Notes under the pieces: generated by a model
What the model was told of the DNA's origin: nothing
The model's input: only the letters and a program-made list of their open reading frames with translations
Database searches by the model: none
NCBI RefSeq assembly: GCF_905250085.1
Contig: NZ_CAJNOB010000071.1
Location: forward strand, 1 to 64,000
Origin: Candidatus Methylacidithermus pantelleriae
GTDB taxonomy: Bacteria; Verrucomicrobiota; Verrucomicrobiia; Methylacidiphilales; Methylacidiphilaceae
Reading direction: 5' to 3'
DNA: 64,000 bases
Program-made: the position numbers and the translations under genes
Shown: positions 35,477 to 44,774 of the stretch, one piece after another
How positions within the stretch are numbered: position 1 is the stretch's first letter
How the letters are laid out: each line of letters starts with the position of its first letter

Positions 35477-36931
35477 TTGAGGGATCCCGATTCATTGTTA
35501 GTTCTTGCGGTTCAAAAGGTTTCCAAGATCTACCGGCTTTGGAACCGACCAAGCGATCGCCTGAAGTATAGCATCGTGCGGCGGGCAGCAGCTTTTACGT
35601 CCATGTTTTCGTCCACCGCGCGGCTTGCGGGTCTTTTAGCGCAGACTTGTGACTCGCTCATGCAAGAGTTTTATGCGCTTCGCGAGGTATCTCTGGAAGT
35701 TTGGCGAGGGGAAGTGGTGGGGATTGTGGGGCGAAATGGCTCGGGAAAATCGACTCTTTTGCAAATTATTGCAGGGACGCTGCAGCCAACCTCTGGATAT
35801 GTGAAAACGTATGGCAAGGTTGCAGCGCTTCTCGAGCTTGGATCGGGATTTAATCCCGAATACACCGGTCGAGAAAATGTTTTTATGAACGCTGCCGTCC
35901 TCGGACTTTCCCATAAGGAGGTTCAAGGAAAGATGGAGGAGATTCTGTCTTTTGCCGATATTGGCGGCTTCATTGACCAGCCTCTTAAGACCTACTCCAG
36001 TGGAATGGTTGTCAGACTGGCTTTCGCGGTTCAGGTCGCCATGAACCCGGAGATTCTCATTGTTGACGAGGCCCTAGCCGTTGGGGATGAGGCTTTCCAG
36101 CGGAAATGCTTCGCACGGTTGGAGGAGTTGAAAGAGAAAGGAACGACCATCCTATTTGTGACCCACGATACCGCAAAGGTAGTTTCTCTATGTTCCCGGG
36201 CTGTTCTTTTAGATCAGGGAGAGAAACTAGTGGAGGGATCGCCAAAAAATGTTGTAGCCATTTATCATAAGCTGCTCTATGGCAAGGAGACTGACCGCGG
36301 AAGGCTCCGGGAAGAATTCGAGCGACTGGAATCTTCATCACCGCCTGAGCCCGCGACTCGACGGGCTCTTTCCGTCACAGGAGTTTCCTTGGGCACCACG
36401 GAGTCCATAGAAGAAGGTTTTTTTGATCCGAATTTTGTGAGCCAGTCTGTGGTGGAGTATCCTGCTCAGGAAGTGCGTATTATCGATCCTCACTTGGAAA
36501 CTCTAACAGGACGGAGAGTGAATCACTTGCGACGCGGCAAGGAGTATGCCTATATCTATAAAGTTTGCTTTGAAAGAGAAGCGTGGAGAGTTCGCTTCGG
36601 GAGTCTTTTAAAAACCGTTGATGGCGTGGCGTTAGGCGGCATGGTGAGTCATTGTGAAGAGGACCCGCTGCCATACGTACCCGCAGGCGAGGTGTTGGAG
36701 GTTCGATTTCGGTTCCGGTGTCATCTTTTGCCGGGCACCTATTTCCTTAATGCGGGTGTTGTTGCTCGGCACGCCTGTGAGGAGGAATTTTTGCATCGGT
36801 TGATTGATGTGGTGATCTTTCGCGTTTTGCCAGAGCCTGCGTTGCGCGTCAATTCGTACGTGGACTTCTTGGAGGAGGTCACCCTCCGGTCCGCATCGGG
36901 GAGTCTTCTAAATGGTAAGGAGACGAGCTAG
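35477..36931 (+). CDS. Polysaccharide export ABC ATPase with carbohydrate-binding tail (Wzt-like)
   Basis: A 484-residue ATPase. Walker A IVGRNGSGKSTLLQIIAG, the Wzt-typical ELGSGFNPEYTGRENV, signature TYSSGMVVRLAFAVQVAM and Walker B ILIVDEALAVGDEAF are present in the first 250 residues. The last 180 residues form the beta-rich substrate-recognition domain found in Wzt proteins that export chains with a modified end; here VDVVIFRVL and a preceding ARHACEEEFLH belong to it. TTG 35477 is chosen because GGAAGGAAGGG lies six bases upstream; the upstream ATG 35441 has no site. It works with the permease at 34241. Confidence 0.92.
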   Translation: MRDPDSLLVLAVQKVSKIYRLWNRPSDRLKYSIVRRAAAFTSMFSSTARLAGLLAQTCDSLMQEFYALREVSLEVWRGEVVGIVGRNGSGKSTLLQIIAGTLQPTSGYVKTYGKVAALLELGSGFNPEYTGRENVFMNAAVLGLSHKEVQGKMEEILSFADIGGFIDQPLKTYSSGMVVRLAFAVQVAMNPEILIVDEALAVGDEAFQRKCFARLEELKEKGTTILFVTHDTAKVVSLCSRAVLLDQGEKLVEGSPKNVVAIYHKLLYGKETDRGRLREEFERLESSSPPEPATRRALSVTGVSLGTTESIEEGFFDPNFVSQSVVEYPAQEVRIIDPHLETLTGRRVNHLRRGKEYAYIYKVCFEREAWRVRFGSLLKTVDGVALGGMVSHCEEDPLPYVPAGEVLEVRFRFRCHLLPGTYFLNAGVVARHACEEEFLHRLIDVVIFRVLPEPALRVNSYVDFLEEVTLRSASGSLLNGKETS

Positions 36932-37293
36932 CCGAGTATTGTGCTTGCAAGAAAAGCTTTCGATAGGGGCCAAAAAGGGGAGCGCGTCACCCAAGCAAAC
37001 ATCGCTGGCGGGTACTTTCTGTGTTCCGACCCCTAGCCTTTGAGCGGAAAAAGCTTCTGGGAAAAGAATGGTCCTCATTTTTGGGAAATCGGAGTGTCTT
37101 TTTTAGCGAGAAGGGCAGAGAAGCGGCCGGACGATGGTTTGTTACCGATAGGAAAAAAACCCTTTTAAAAGAGGGCGGTAGCGTTTAGCTGTCTTTCAAG
37201 AAAGCGATACAGGGAAATCGAGCCTACCCTGCTACATCGTTTGTTACCGCGCGCCCATGAGAAAAGAGCTCTCTCCAAAAACAACGTAGGAAA
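36932..37293. other. Gap before the MBOAT gene
   Basis: No gene recognised in 360 bases. It probably contains the promoter for the two acylation genes that follow; several A/T-rich patches are seen but no convincing -35/-10 pair. Confidence 0.3.
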
Positions 37294-38736
37294 GTGCTTT
37301 TCACCTCGCCCATTTTCCTCACTTTGTTTTTGCCCGTCGTACTGGCTGGATATTTCCTCCTGCCGGCAGTTTTCCGAAATGGGTGGCTTCTTTTTGCTAG
37401 TTTCGTTTTTTACTTTTGGGGCGAACCCAGCCGGTGGTGGGTGCTTGTTGTTTCTACCGGTGTCAATTATGCGCTAGGACTTGCGCTATCGCGAGAAGGC
37501 AACAACTGCCAAAGAAAGGTCATTTTGTGGGCTGGCATTGCCTGGAATATCGGCCTGCTCGTAAGTTTGAAATATTTGCATTTTCTGATTACCAACTGGA
37601 ACTCCGTAGCACAGCGGTTGGGATGGGTCCAGTTCGCGGAGGTTTCTTTGCCCCTTTTGCTGGGAATTTCGTTCTTTTCGTTTCATGCGATTTCTTACCT
37701 TATGGATGTATTCCGTGGCGAAACGATTCCCCAAAAAAATTTCGCGTGCTTTGGACTCTACATGTTTCTTTTTCCTCAGCTTGTAGCTGGTCCTATTGTG
37801 AGATACCGATGGATTGAAGGTCAGCTGAGCGAACGCCGGACTGATTGGGGAGATCTAGGATACGGCGTGGCAAGGTTTGCCGTGGGCCTGGCAAAAAAGG
37901 TTCTTCTGGCTGATAAGCTCGGGTGGTATGCGGAGCGGGTGTTTCAGACACCGCATAGCGAGTTGACCCCGTCCTTCGCCTGGTTTGGTTTGCTTTGTTA
38001 CTCGTTGGAAATTTACTTCGATTTTAGTGGATACAGTGATATGGCTGTCGGGCTCGGTCGGCTCTTTGGTTTCACCCTCCCAGAGAACTTTGCCTACCCG
38101 TATGCTTCTGGTTCTATAACCGAGTTTTGGAGGAAGTGGCATATGTCCCTCTCCGCTTGGTTTAGGGATTATGTGTACATTCCTCTCGGAGGGAATCGGA
38201 GAGGAAGCGTGCGAACGTATGTGAACTTGTGGATCGTTTTTCTTTTGTGTGGCTTGTGGCATGGAGCGAACTGGACTTTTGTGTTATGGGGTGTCTGGCA
38301 TGGTTCCTTTTTGGTTATGGAACGAGTGGGGATGCTCCGGTTTGTGGAAGCTTGGCCTTTGTGGCTCAGACGAGCATATGTGGGGGTGGTGGTAGGAGTC
38401 GGATGGGTCTATTTTCGTTCGGACGACGTGGGAGGCTGTGTTGACTTTTTGAAGGTACTTTTCGGGCTTGGCCGGAGGGAAGAGAATCTTGTGTTTTTCG
38501 TTCATTCGGTTTCCCCATGGACATGGGTTTTGATCGCAATAGCTCTGGTTGGGTGTGGGCCAGTTTTGACAACGCAAGGGCGGAGAGTCTTCGAGGAGAT
38601 GAGCGTGCGGTGGGGTACATGGGGGGAATTGGGGTTTAGAATGCTTCGGGCCTGCGGAGTTGGAGCGCTTTTATTCGGAAGCGCAGTGGAGATTGTTGGG
38701 GGAACCTTTAGTCCGTTCATTTACTTTCGTTTCTAG
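37294..38736 (+). CDS. MBOAT-family O-acyltransferase (AlgI-like)
   Basis: A 480-residue membrane protein of the membrane-bound O-acyltransferase family. It has at least nine hydrophobic segments. The signature is SITEFWRKWHMSLSAWFRDYVYIPLGG, with the first conserved His region, and later LCGLWHGANWTFVLWG, with the catalytic His. FFSFHAISYLMDVFRGE and LFPQLVAGPIVRYRW are also typical. AlgI-type members move acetyl groups across the membrane for O-acetylation of alginate, cellulose or other exopolysaccharide together with AlgJ/AlgX-type partners, one of which follows. GTG 37294 gives the family N-terminus MLFTSPIFL. Confidence 0.94.
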   Translation: MLFTSPIFLTLFLPVVLAGYFLLPAVFRNGWLLFASFVFYFWGEPSRWWVLVVSTGVNYALGLALSREGNNCQRKVILWAGIAWNIGLLVSLKYLHFLITNWNSVAQRLGWVQFAEVSLPLLLGISFFSFHAISYLMDVFRGETIPQKNFACFGLYMFLFPQLVAGPIVRYRWIEGQLSERRTDWGDLGYGVARFAVGLAKKVLLADKLGWYAERVFQTPHSELTPSFAWFGLLCYSLEIYFDFSGYSDMAVGLGRLFGFTLPENFAYPYASGSITEFWRKWHMSLSAWFRDYVYIPLGGNRRGSVRTYVNLWIVFLLCGLWHGANWTFVLWGVWHGSFLVMERVGMLRFVEAWPLWLRRAYVGVVVGVGWVYFRSDDVGGCVDFLKVLFGLGRREENLVFFVHSVSPWTWVLIAIALVGCGPVLTTQGRRVFEEMSVRWGTWGELGFRMLRACGVGALLFGSAVEIVGGTFSPFIYFRF

Positions 38737-38745
38737 AGAGGCCGG

Positions 38746-39990
38746 ATGCGGGAATTGAGTCTAAAACTGGAGAACATGTGTTTAGTAGGGATTTTTTTTG
38801 TGTTCGTGGGAGCCCCGAGCGTGTGGGTGCTGGTCGTGCCAAAGAGCTGGGAGGTCGGAATCCAGGAAAATCGACGGCTCGAGGTGGCCCCGGGTTGGCA
38901 AGAAATGCTGCGTAATCCGAGGGAAGCGATTGTGCGTCTAGAACGATTTTACAGCGATCATGTGGGTGGCCGGAGTTTCCTGGTGCGACTGCACTTATGG
39001 GTAACAAGACAGGTTTTTCCTGAGTTGCTAAGCAACCGGGTGATTGTTGGCAAAAATGGGTGGCTGTATTATGCGGGGCGTGGATCGATCGAAGATATGC
39101 AAGGTCGGATCCATTTGGAGAAAGTGAGGCTCAGGCAAATGCTAGGTGCTTTGGAAGTAGCTCAGAGCCATTTAGAGAGCCTCGGAAGCCGGTTATACTT
39201 GGTGATCGCTCCCGACAAGCACTCGATCTACCCAGAAAATTTGCCGGAATGGATCGGCACGCCCAAAGGAGAGTCGCGTTTGGATCAGGTCTTAGCGGAG
39301 GCACGCCAGTATCCCTCATTGCGCCTGCTCGATCTGCGAGGTGTTTTACGGCAGAAAAAGGGGCACAAACTTCTTTATTTTCCTGCGGACAGTCACTGGA
39401 CGCCCTTGGGGGCTTGGTTTGGTTATCGGGAGATCATTCATGTTTTGCGGTGCGATTTTCCTCTCATCAAGGGCTTGGCGTTGGAAGACCTTGCGATTCA
39501 AGAAGATTCTCCCGTCGAGTTGGGGCGTGACCTCACGGTTCTTTTGGGAGTGGGGGACGATTGGCCTACGGGCAAAGCGCCCTATTTACGACCGAAAGCG
39601 AGGCTGCAGGCCTCCTGGAAAGTGTACCACGTAGAAAAAGATGGACAGAGCCGACTGGTAGCAACCTGGAGTGCGGGGGACAAAGAATTGTTTCGTCAGA
39701 AGAATCTTGCGTTGCTGGATGAGTCTCTCATTTTTTCTTCCGTCCCTGAAGCGAGCTTTCCACACCTTCTCATGTGGCGTGATTCGTTTGGTGTAGCTCT
39801 ACTCCCTCTTTTAGCCGAAAGCTTTCGGGATGCAGTGTATGTGCATTTGTCCAAGGGAATCGATTGGAAGTGGGCAACAAGGTATCGATCGGAGCTCATT
39901 CTCATCGAGACGGTTGAGGGAAACCTTATCCGAACCTTGGAGGAAGTGGAACGGGCCACTGGAAACGAGGGGTGGCTTCCAGGAGGATAG
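38746..39990 (+). CDS. AlgJ/AlgX-like SGNH acetyltransferase
   Basis: A 414-residue protein with one N-terminal hydrophobic segment (GIFFVFVGAPSVWVLVV), the rest extracytoplasmic. Early sequence NRVIVGKNGWLYYAG is typical of AlgJ/AlgX; the Asp-His pair is in FPADSHWTPLGAWFGY and the serine in LMWRDSFGVALLPLLAE. This SGNH-like fold transfers acetyl groups from the MBOAT partner onto exopolysaccharide. Adjacent to the MBOAT gene with a 9-base gap, in the same direction. Together they imply acetylation of the polymer exported by the ABC genes upstream. Confidence 0.88.
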   Translation: MRELSLKLENMCLVGIFFVFVGAPSVWVLVVPKSWEVGIQENRRLEVAPGWQEMLRNPREAIVRLERFYSDHVGGRSFLVRLHLWVTRQVFPELLSNRVIVGKNGWLYYAGRGSIEDMQGRIHLEKVRLRQMLGALEVAQSHLESLGSRLYLVIAPDKHSIYPENLPEWIGTPKGESRLDQVLAEARQYPSLRLLDLRGVLRQKKGHKLLYFPADSHWTPLGAWFGYREIIHVLRCDFPLIKGLALEDLAIQEDSPVELGRDLTVLLGVGDDWPTGKAPYLRPKARLQASWKVYHVEKDGQSRLVATWSAGDKELFRQKNLALLDESLIFSSVPEASFPHLLMWRDSFGVALLPLLAESFRDAVYVHLSKGIDWKWATRYRSELILIETVEGNLIRTLEEVERATGNEGWLPGG

Positions 39991-40307
39991 TCCATCGATC
40001 AATCGGGCTGGAAAATATGTCGGCTGGCAAAGTAAACCTGCGGAACCCTAGCGCGACCATGCGTCCTCCCAGATGGCTCCGTTTGTTGCGAACTTGAGGG
40101 AGTATGGCACCCATGGGGACCAACTGGGATCAATGCGTTGCGTTGCAACCATTGCTTAAAGCACGTTCTTGGGCATGAGGACGAGACGCTACGTAACGGG
40201 AAAGATTTGACCTCGACGTGCTTTGTGGCGGCTAGAATTGCCGTGGGCGCTTGAACAGTTCGATGGAGCTTTTAGCCAAATTGCTTCCTTCCCCGTAAAA
40301 CGAATCG
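39991..40307. other. Gap, no gene seen
   Basis: Some 317 bases after the AlgJ-like gene without a recognisable product. It leads into the IS607-type N-terminal fragment at 40308. Confidence 0.3.
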
Positions 40308-40540
40308 CTTAGCGAGCATAGGCGAAAGCGGCGTGTGCGCTAGGTGTATCGATGGCGGCGACGCTTCGGCGCTGGGAGACTAAGGGTCGTTTGCTGCCTG
40401 AACCTGAAGGTAGCGGACACTGTGGGCACGATCTCGCAAGACTCCTGCCGGTACGTTTCCGTGCCGTACAGAAGAAAAGCCGAGAGAGAAATAGCCTATG
40501 CACCGATTTTCAGCGACGAGCTTAAGGTAAAAGAACAATC
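40308..40540 (+). pseudogene. IS607-type recombinase N-terminal fragment (copy 4)
   Basis: With small frame changes this reads AYAKAACALGVSMATLRRWETKGRLLPEPEGSGH (in two pieces), the MerR-like helix-turn-helix of IS607 transposases, then AVQKKSREREIAYARIFSDELKVKEQ, the start of the serine-recombinase domain. The remaining two thirds are gone. It differs from copies 1-3 in having the classic TLRRWETKGRL helix, so it belongs to another IS607 subgroup. Confidence 0.6.
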
Positions 40541-40739
40541 ATTTACAATGTCTCAAAACATTGACTCTACAAACTTTTCCATAAGTCCTTGATTTGCTGC
40601 TAAAAAGCTAAAAAACCCGGGGAAGCTAGGTTTAACAAGGCTTCCTCCGTGTCGAGCTTACTCTGATCAAGGTGTTATCGAGATCGCGTTGGCGTGCTTG
40701 CGCCTAGGCTTTTGCTCGTTTCACTTGTGCTTCGATCTA

Positions 40740-41600
40740 TCTGTCAAACAAAGGCACCGAAACGGTTAGAAGGCCAGCTTGGCTCTGCACGCCGAGGGAC
40801 ACCCCATTCAAGCTGACCGCCATCGACAAATCCGGCCACCCAGTGCACGGGCCACTGTTTTGGATGGCGGCTTCCCTCCAAGCATCGATATCTGGTCCGG
40901 TTGTAGCCCAAGCGGGTTGATCAGCCCAAATCAATGAACCTATTGACCGGACGATGCGTAAGCGGTTCCAAGGACCTTTAAAGCATCCGGACTGCGTTGG
41001 TCGGAGTCGGCAAAGCTGATTACGCCGCATCGAGTCAAGTCGTCGCTTCGGAAGTGGCAATTACATCTTCCCGCCCGACTGCAAGAAATGCATTCGCCTT
41101 GCTGCCAGACCCTCTCGAACAACCGACGTTATTCGGCAGCCGCGCGCCCATTAGCCTCGGGCTGAAGGACGCTCAGGTACGCCTGGACGACCCGGAGGAT
41201 CGACTGTTGTTCCTGATAAAACATCATCGCGTACTGCGCCTGAGCTCTCGTTTTCGCGGCCCTCAATGCCACGATGCTCGGTGCATCAAGAATGGGCCGT
41301 CTAAGTTAAACCCTGTAAAATTCAGCCGTTGTGCCGGTCACAATGCCAAAGGCATTCCCATCGGAGACGTTGAGACTTCCGATTCCGGTCCCGCCATCAG
41401 CTTTTGCCTTGCGCCCAGTGCCCACCGGGCCACTGAAACGCCCGCTGTCTTTCCACTGAGGAAGAATAAGGTCCGCTCTTACCGCCTACCGGTACATTCC
41501 GAGCACATTCTTGCCATAGCAAAGGCCGTCGGCCAGCAAGCCAAGAAGGACTAGAAGGCCGCAGCTTCACAGGGACGCGGCGAAAAAAGTAAGCCAACTT
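40740..41600 (-). pseudogene. TolC-family outer-membrane efflux protein pseudogene
   Basis: Minus-strand frames give a secretion signal (LLVLLGLLADGLCYG), then near 41310-41120 the helical TolC core APSIVALRAAKTRAQAQYAM, FYQEQQSILRVVQAYLSVLQ, and RRLFERVWQQGE, then FADSDQRSPDALKVLGTAYA in the same order as TolC/NodT proteins, and last a stretch with DAWREAAIQNSGP. Several stops and frame changes interrupt it. TolC proteins are outer-membrane channels of tripartite efflux or type I secretion systems. The gene is dead; no inner-membrane partner is nearby. Confidence 0.62.
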
Positions 41601-41873
41601 TCATTGTAAAAGGCTTTGCCTCATAGGCGAAAGGGGCCGCTTTCAGCGGCACCCGTGTTTGGGTGTTGGCTGGACTACGAGACCCTTGAGACCAACCATA
41701 CCCTGCTGCAATGGATTTCACAACAACCGAAATACGAGGAAGATACCTCGCTAGGAGCACCGGTAACGCGGTGGGGTGTCGCACGCTACCACCAAGGAGG
41801 ATGGCTTGACGGAATTGCAAAGACGCGCACGAAGACATTTGATCACACAGGCTATGGGCAGGGAAAAAGGAGG

Positions 41874-42593
41874 CTATGGCTTTTGGGCTACGAAGAGAAG
41901 ATTCTTTCCAAACGGCGGAGAGAACATTTTTTCGAGATTTTTGGTCAAAGGAACTATCCAGCGGTCGTATAGGCGAACCATCGTTACCGTTGGCTCGGCT
42001 CCCGCGAGCACCATTCCGCCGTACCATAAGACGGCTCCAATCCAATCGACGTATTTCGCTTTCGTTGGGACCAAGCCAACGCTTTCGGCTAGTTGAAAAA
42101 GTTCCCTCTTACGATATCGACGAACGTGGCCAATTTTTCGGTCAAATCGGCTATAGAGCATGGGTAAGGCTGGAACGAAAAGGCACAAAAATCCTTGGGG
42201 TCGCAGAGCTTGGCGGGCAAGCAATAATTCCTTTTCATGATCGGCGATGTGCTCAAGCACGTTGACGTACAAGACTGTGTGGCACTGTTCTGCGAGGTTT
42301 GGAAGAGCTTGTTCCAAGGTCAACGGAAGGATCTTGGCTTGAGGAAACGCAGCAAGGTTCTCCTGGAGAGAGGGTAGCAGGTTGCGCGCCGGTTCAAGGG
42401 CCCAAAGAGTTTCAATTTTTTCCTGGAGAAGCGCGCGGGAGAAGGTCCCTACTCCTGCTCCAACTTCTGCGACGACTTTTCCCAGATAGCCGCGAAATTC
42501 CTCAAGCAACCATTGATAGTATTGGCGGCCTTCCTGAAGAGCGACGAGGGATTCCTTTCCCTCATAATCGGAACAGGACGAGAGCCCAAGCAC
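41874..42593 (-). CDS. Class I SAM-dependent methyltransferase
   Basis: A 239-residue protein. Motif I is KVVAEVGAGVGTFSRALL, the acidic residue ending strand 2 is in LWALEPARNLL, motif post-II is HTVLYVNVLEHIADHEKEL and LRPQGFLCLFVPALPMLYS follows. The C-terminal third has a hydrophobic helix, IGAVLWYGGMVLAG. This layout is common among sugar or lipid methyltransferases next to polysaccharide clusters. The target is unknown. GTG 42593 is used; no good Shine-Dalgarno site is visible. Confidence 0.85.
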   Translation of the reverse strand: MLGLSSCSDYEGKESLVALQEGRQYYQWLLEEFRGYLGKVVAEVGAGVGTFSRALLQEKIETLWALEPARNLLPSLQENLAAFPQAKILPLTLEQALPNLAEQCHTVLYVNVLEHIADHEKELLLARQALRPQGFLCLFVPALPMLYSRFDRKIGHVRRYRKRELFQLAESVGLVPTKAKYVDWIGAVLWYGGMVLAGAEPTVTMVRLYDRWIVPLTKNLEKMFSPPFGKNLLFVAQKP

Positions 42594-43074
42594 GACAGGT
42601 GTTACTTGGCTGCCTCAGACGTGTTCTGTCAATAGGGGAACCAACCGGAGCCTTTTCTTTAGGAGAATTGGGAAAACGTTAGCCGCTTGGGGAGGAAGCC
42701 TAGTCAAAGGATGCAGGTTTCGTTCAATACAAAAGTTCCGATCTTCGTGCTAGGCTACGACGGTGCTTGGTGAAAGCCCCTGGGGCACGCTTTTCGGGCC
42801 AAGGCGGGCTGCTTCCGTTCAAGGGCACTGGATTCTAGATGCTCGTGATTGGTCTTCTTGCGCGCGGATCCAGACTTGACTTTTCTCCAAGACCGCAGAT
42901 CTCCCCAATCCTTGTTTCCATGAACGCTTAAGAATCAATCGGGTTTCCTCGGCCCGAAGGCATTGAAAAACTGCCCAAAAAAGGCTTTTTGTCCTTTTTT
43001 CCAGCCGCGGTCTTCCTTGCGTGAAGGTCCTTTTGGGTGCAATTGCGCAACAGCCGGAGACGGAGTGACCGTTA
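42594..43074. other. Gap between methyltransferase and tRNA genes
   Basis: No gene recognised. A T-rich patch at about 43000-43012 (CTTTTTGTCCTTTTTT) lies on the plus strand; the tRNA is transcribed leftward into this region, so its terminator is expected here. Confidence 0.35.
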
Positions 43075-43147
43075 TGGAGGTTGGGGGATTCGAACCCCCG
43101 ACCTTCTCATTGCGAACGAGACGCTCTACCAGCTGAGCTAAACCCCC
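43075..43147 (-). tRNA. tRNA-Ala (anticodon CGC)
   Basis: Reading the minus strand: acceptor GGGGGTT pairs with AACCTCC including the G3-U70 wobble that marks alanine tRNA; D-arm GCTC-AGCTGGTA-GAGC; anticodon arm TCTCG-TTCGCAA-TGAGA with anticodon CGC; variable loop AGGTC; T-arm CGGGG-GTTCGAA-TCCCC type. The discriminator is A and CCA is not encoded. It stands alone next to the accessory region at 43-49 kb and may have served as an integration target. Confidence 0.95.
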
Positions 43148-44774
43148 ACAAGTCGATTTTTACTATTATTCTACTCGGGGCCCGAACCGGGGAAAAGAGG
43201 AAACTCGGGTTTTCTGCCCTTTAAGGGCAGAACATTCAGTTTTCCTCGTAACCTGTGTCGCGGCTATAACCCCCTCCAAGCGCATCGTTTTCGCTTATAC
43301 GAGCGAAACCAGATGGCTCTTGTTTCTAATTCTTTTCCTTTGCATGACCGGTCTTACGGAAAGCACTCTTCGACTGGTCGTAACGTTGGAAGCGATTCGT
43401 CGCGGGCTTTGCTATCAGGCTTGCGGTTTAGGAGCATGGGTTCAATTAAGGTTAGAAGTTGCCTAAAGTTGCTGCTACCAAAAACTACATGCTAGGAAAG
43501 CTAACCTAGTGGGGTTGGGGATCCCTTTATCCCGTGGGTGACGCGACTTGGGCAGAGGCCAATCAGGATTTGGATGAAGCGCCTGGCTTTCCGGAAGGGC
43601 CTACTGCCGGTAGGACATTGGTAGAGTTCCTTCGACCCCAATGAGGATAGCCGATATTCCCTGGCTCTCCAGATAGGTTTCCTAGAGGCCGAAGACTCGT
43701 GGACGATCGAGCCCTGCGAGCCGAGCCGGAGAACACGCGTGGCAAATGTTTGGGTCCGTGTACGGGTTGGTCGATAGCAAAACGGAGTACTTCGAGGAAA
43801 GTCGCCTTCAGCCGAGCCACTAGCTAGTTCTCTTGCCAGGACTGGTCCCCTCGTTTTTCTCGGGATAGACCGAAGAGCTAAAACCAAGCCTCTCCCGCGG
43901 CCTTTCGGGGGTGTCAAGGCTAAGCAAAAGAGCCATTCTGTTGGTCTTATGGCCAAGCAGAAAAGGTTCTAGTGGGTTTGCAAAAAGTCCCGGGGCCAGT
44001 GCGAGTTCCTGGAGGTCTTGACTTCGAATCGGGCAAGCTTAGTCTGGCAGTCCAGACTGCTGCTCGCTACAACCATTTCGGAACGTAGATCCTAAGACTT
44101 GAATCAAGCCGCAATCGCAAACCCGGGGGCCCGCAAAAGTGCGAAAATCCGATTCGAGGCTTGGCGCTCCAGTCTCTAGTGCTTTGCAAAAAGCCAGAAT
44201 GGTTCCGTCTTTGCTCGTGCCTAGACATTGAAAGTATGAGTGTCTCAAAGACGAGTCATTAGTTTGGACCAACAGTGCCTATTAACGGCGCCCTCCCGTT
44301 CCTCAAAGTAAAAAGCTTGACGATCGAGGTCCAAAATCCCTCGCAGTTCCTCCCTCAGGATTGAGGCTCGTACTTGGTCCTAGCAGAAGCTTGAACGTGT
44401 CTTTGTTGCCCGGATGCGCCTTGGGTTTTTTCCTTTTTATCAGTTGGTAGTCCCCATCATGCTTCCCTGGCTCCTTTTTTGTCCTCCTTTAATGTCAGAA
44501 TCGCTTCCGCTGATGTTTGCAGGACCACTTATAGGATGTGGAAGATTTCCGCCGCGCGATGTGCCACAGACTTGTGGTCGCGGTCTATTCTCATGAGACA
44601 TCCTTTCTCCCTTAAGGGGGGATGGCTGAGCTGCTTACTTATGTCTGCTTTTTGCCGGCAAAATGAGCGACTCATTGCTGCGAAACTATTGGAACCTTCT
44701 TTGCGGCAACGAAGATTGGCTGCTTACCAAGATGGTTGAAAAAGACTCGTCACCCCTGGTTCGGATAGGGTAGC
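43148..44774. other. 1.6-kb stretch without recognisable genes
   Basis: Between tRNA-Ala and the translocase-nuclease operon. Short frames on both strands (for example minus 43501-43956, plus 44479-44739) have no recognisable features. It contains the palindrome TTCTGCCC/GGGCAGAA at 43212-43232. The right end should carry the promoter of the following operon. It could hold decayed genes of the island or an RNA gene; neither is demonstrable by eye. Confidence 0.4.
43212..43232. repeat. Inverted repeat 5' of tRNA-Ala
   Basis: TTCTGCCC, five bases (TTTAA) and GGGCAGAA form an 8-bp stem about 65 bases upstream of the tRNA-Ala 5' end. It may be a terminator of an unseen transcript or a binding site. 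Confidence 0.35.

Noticed and set aside
41551-42045. 164-codon minus-strand frame next to the methyltransferase
   Set aside because: Overlaps the methyltransferase 3' end in another phase and has no recognisable features.
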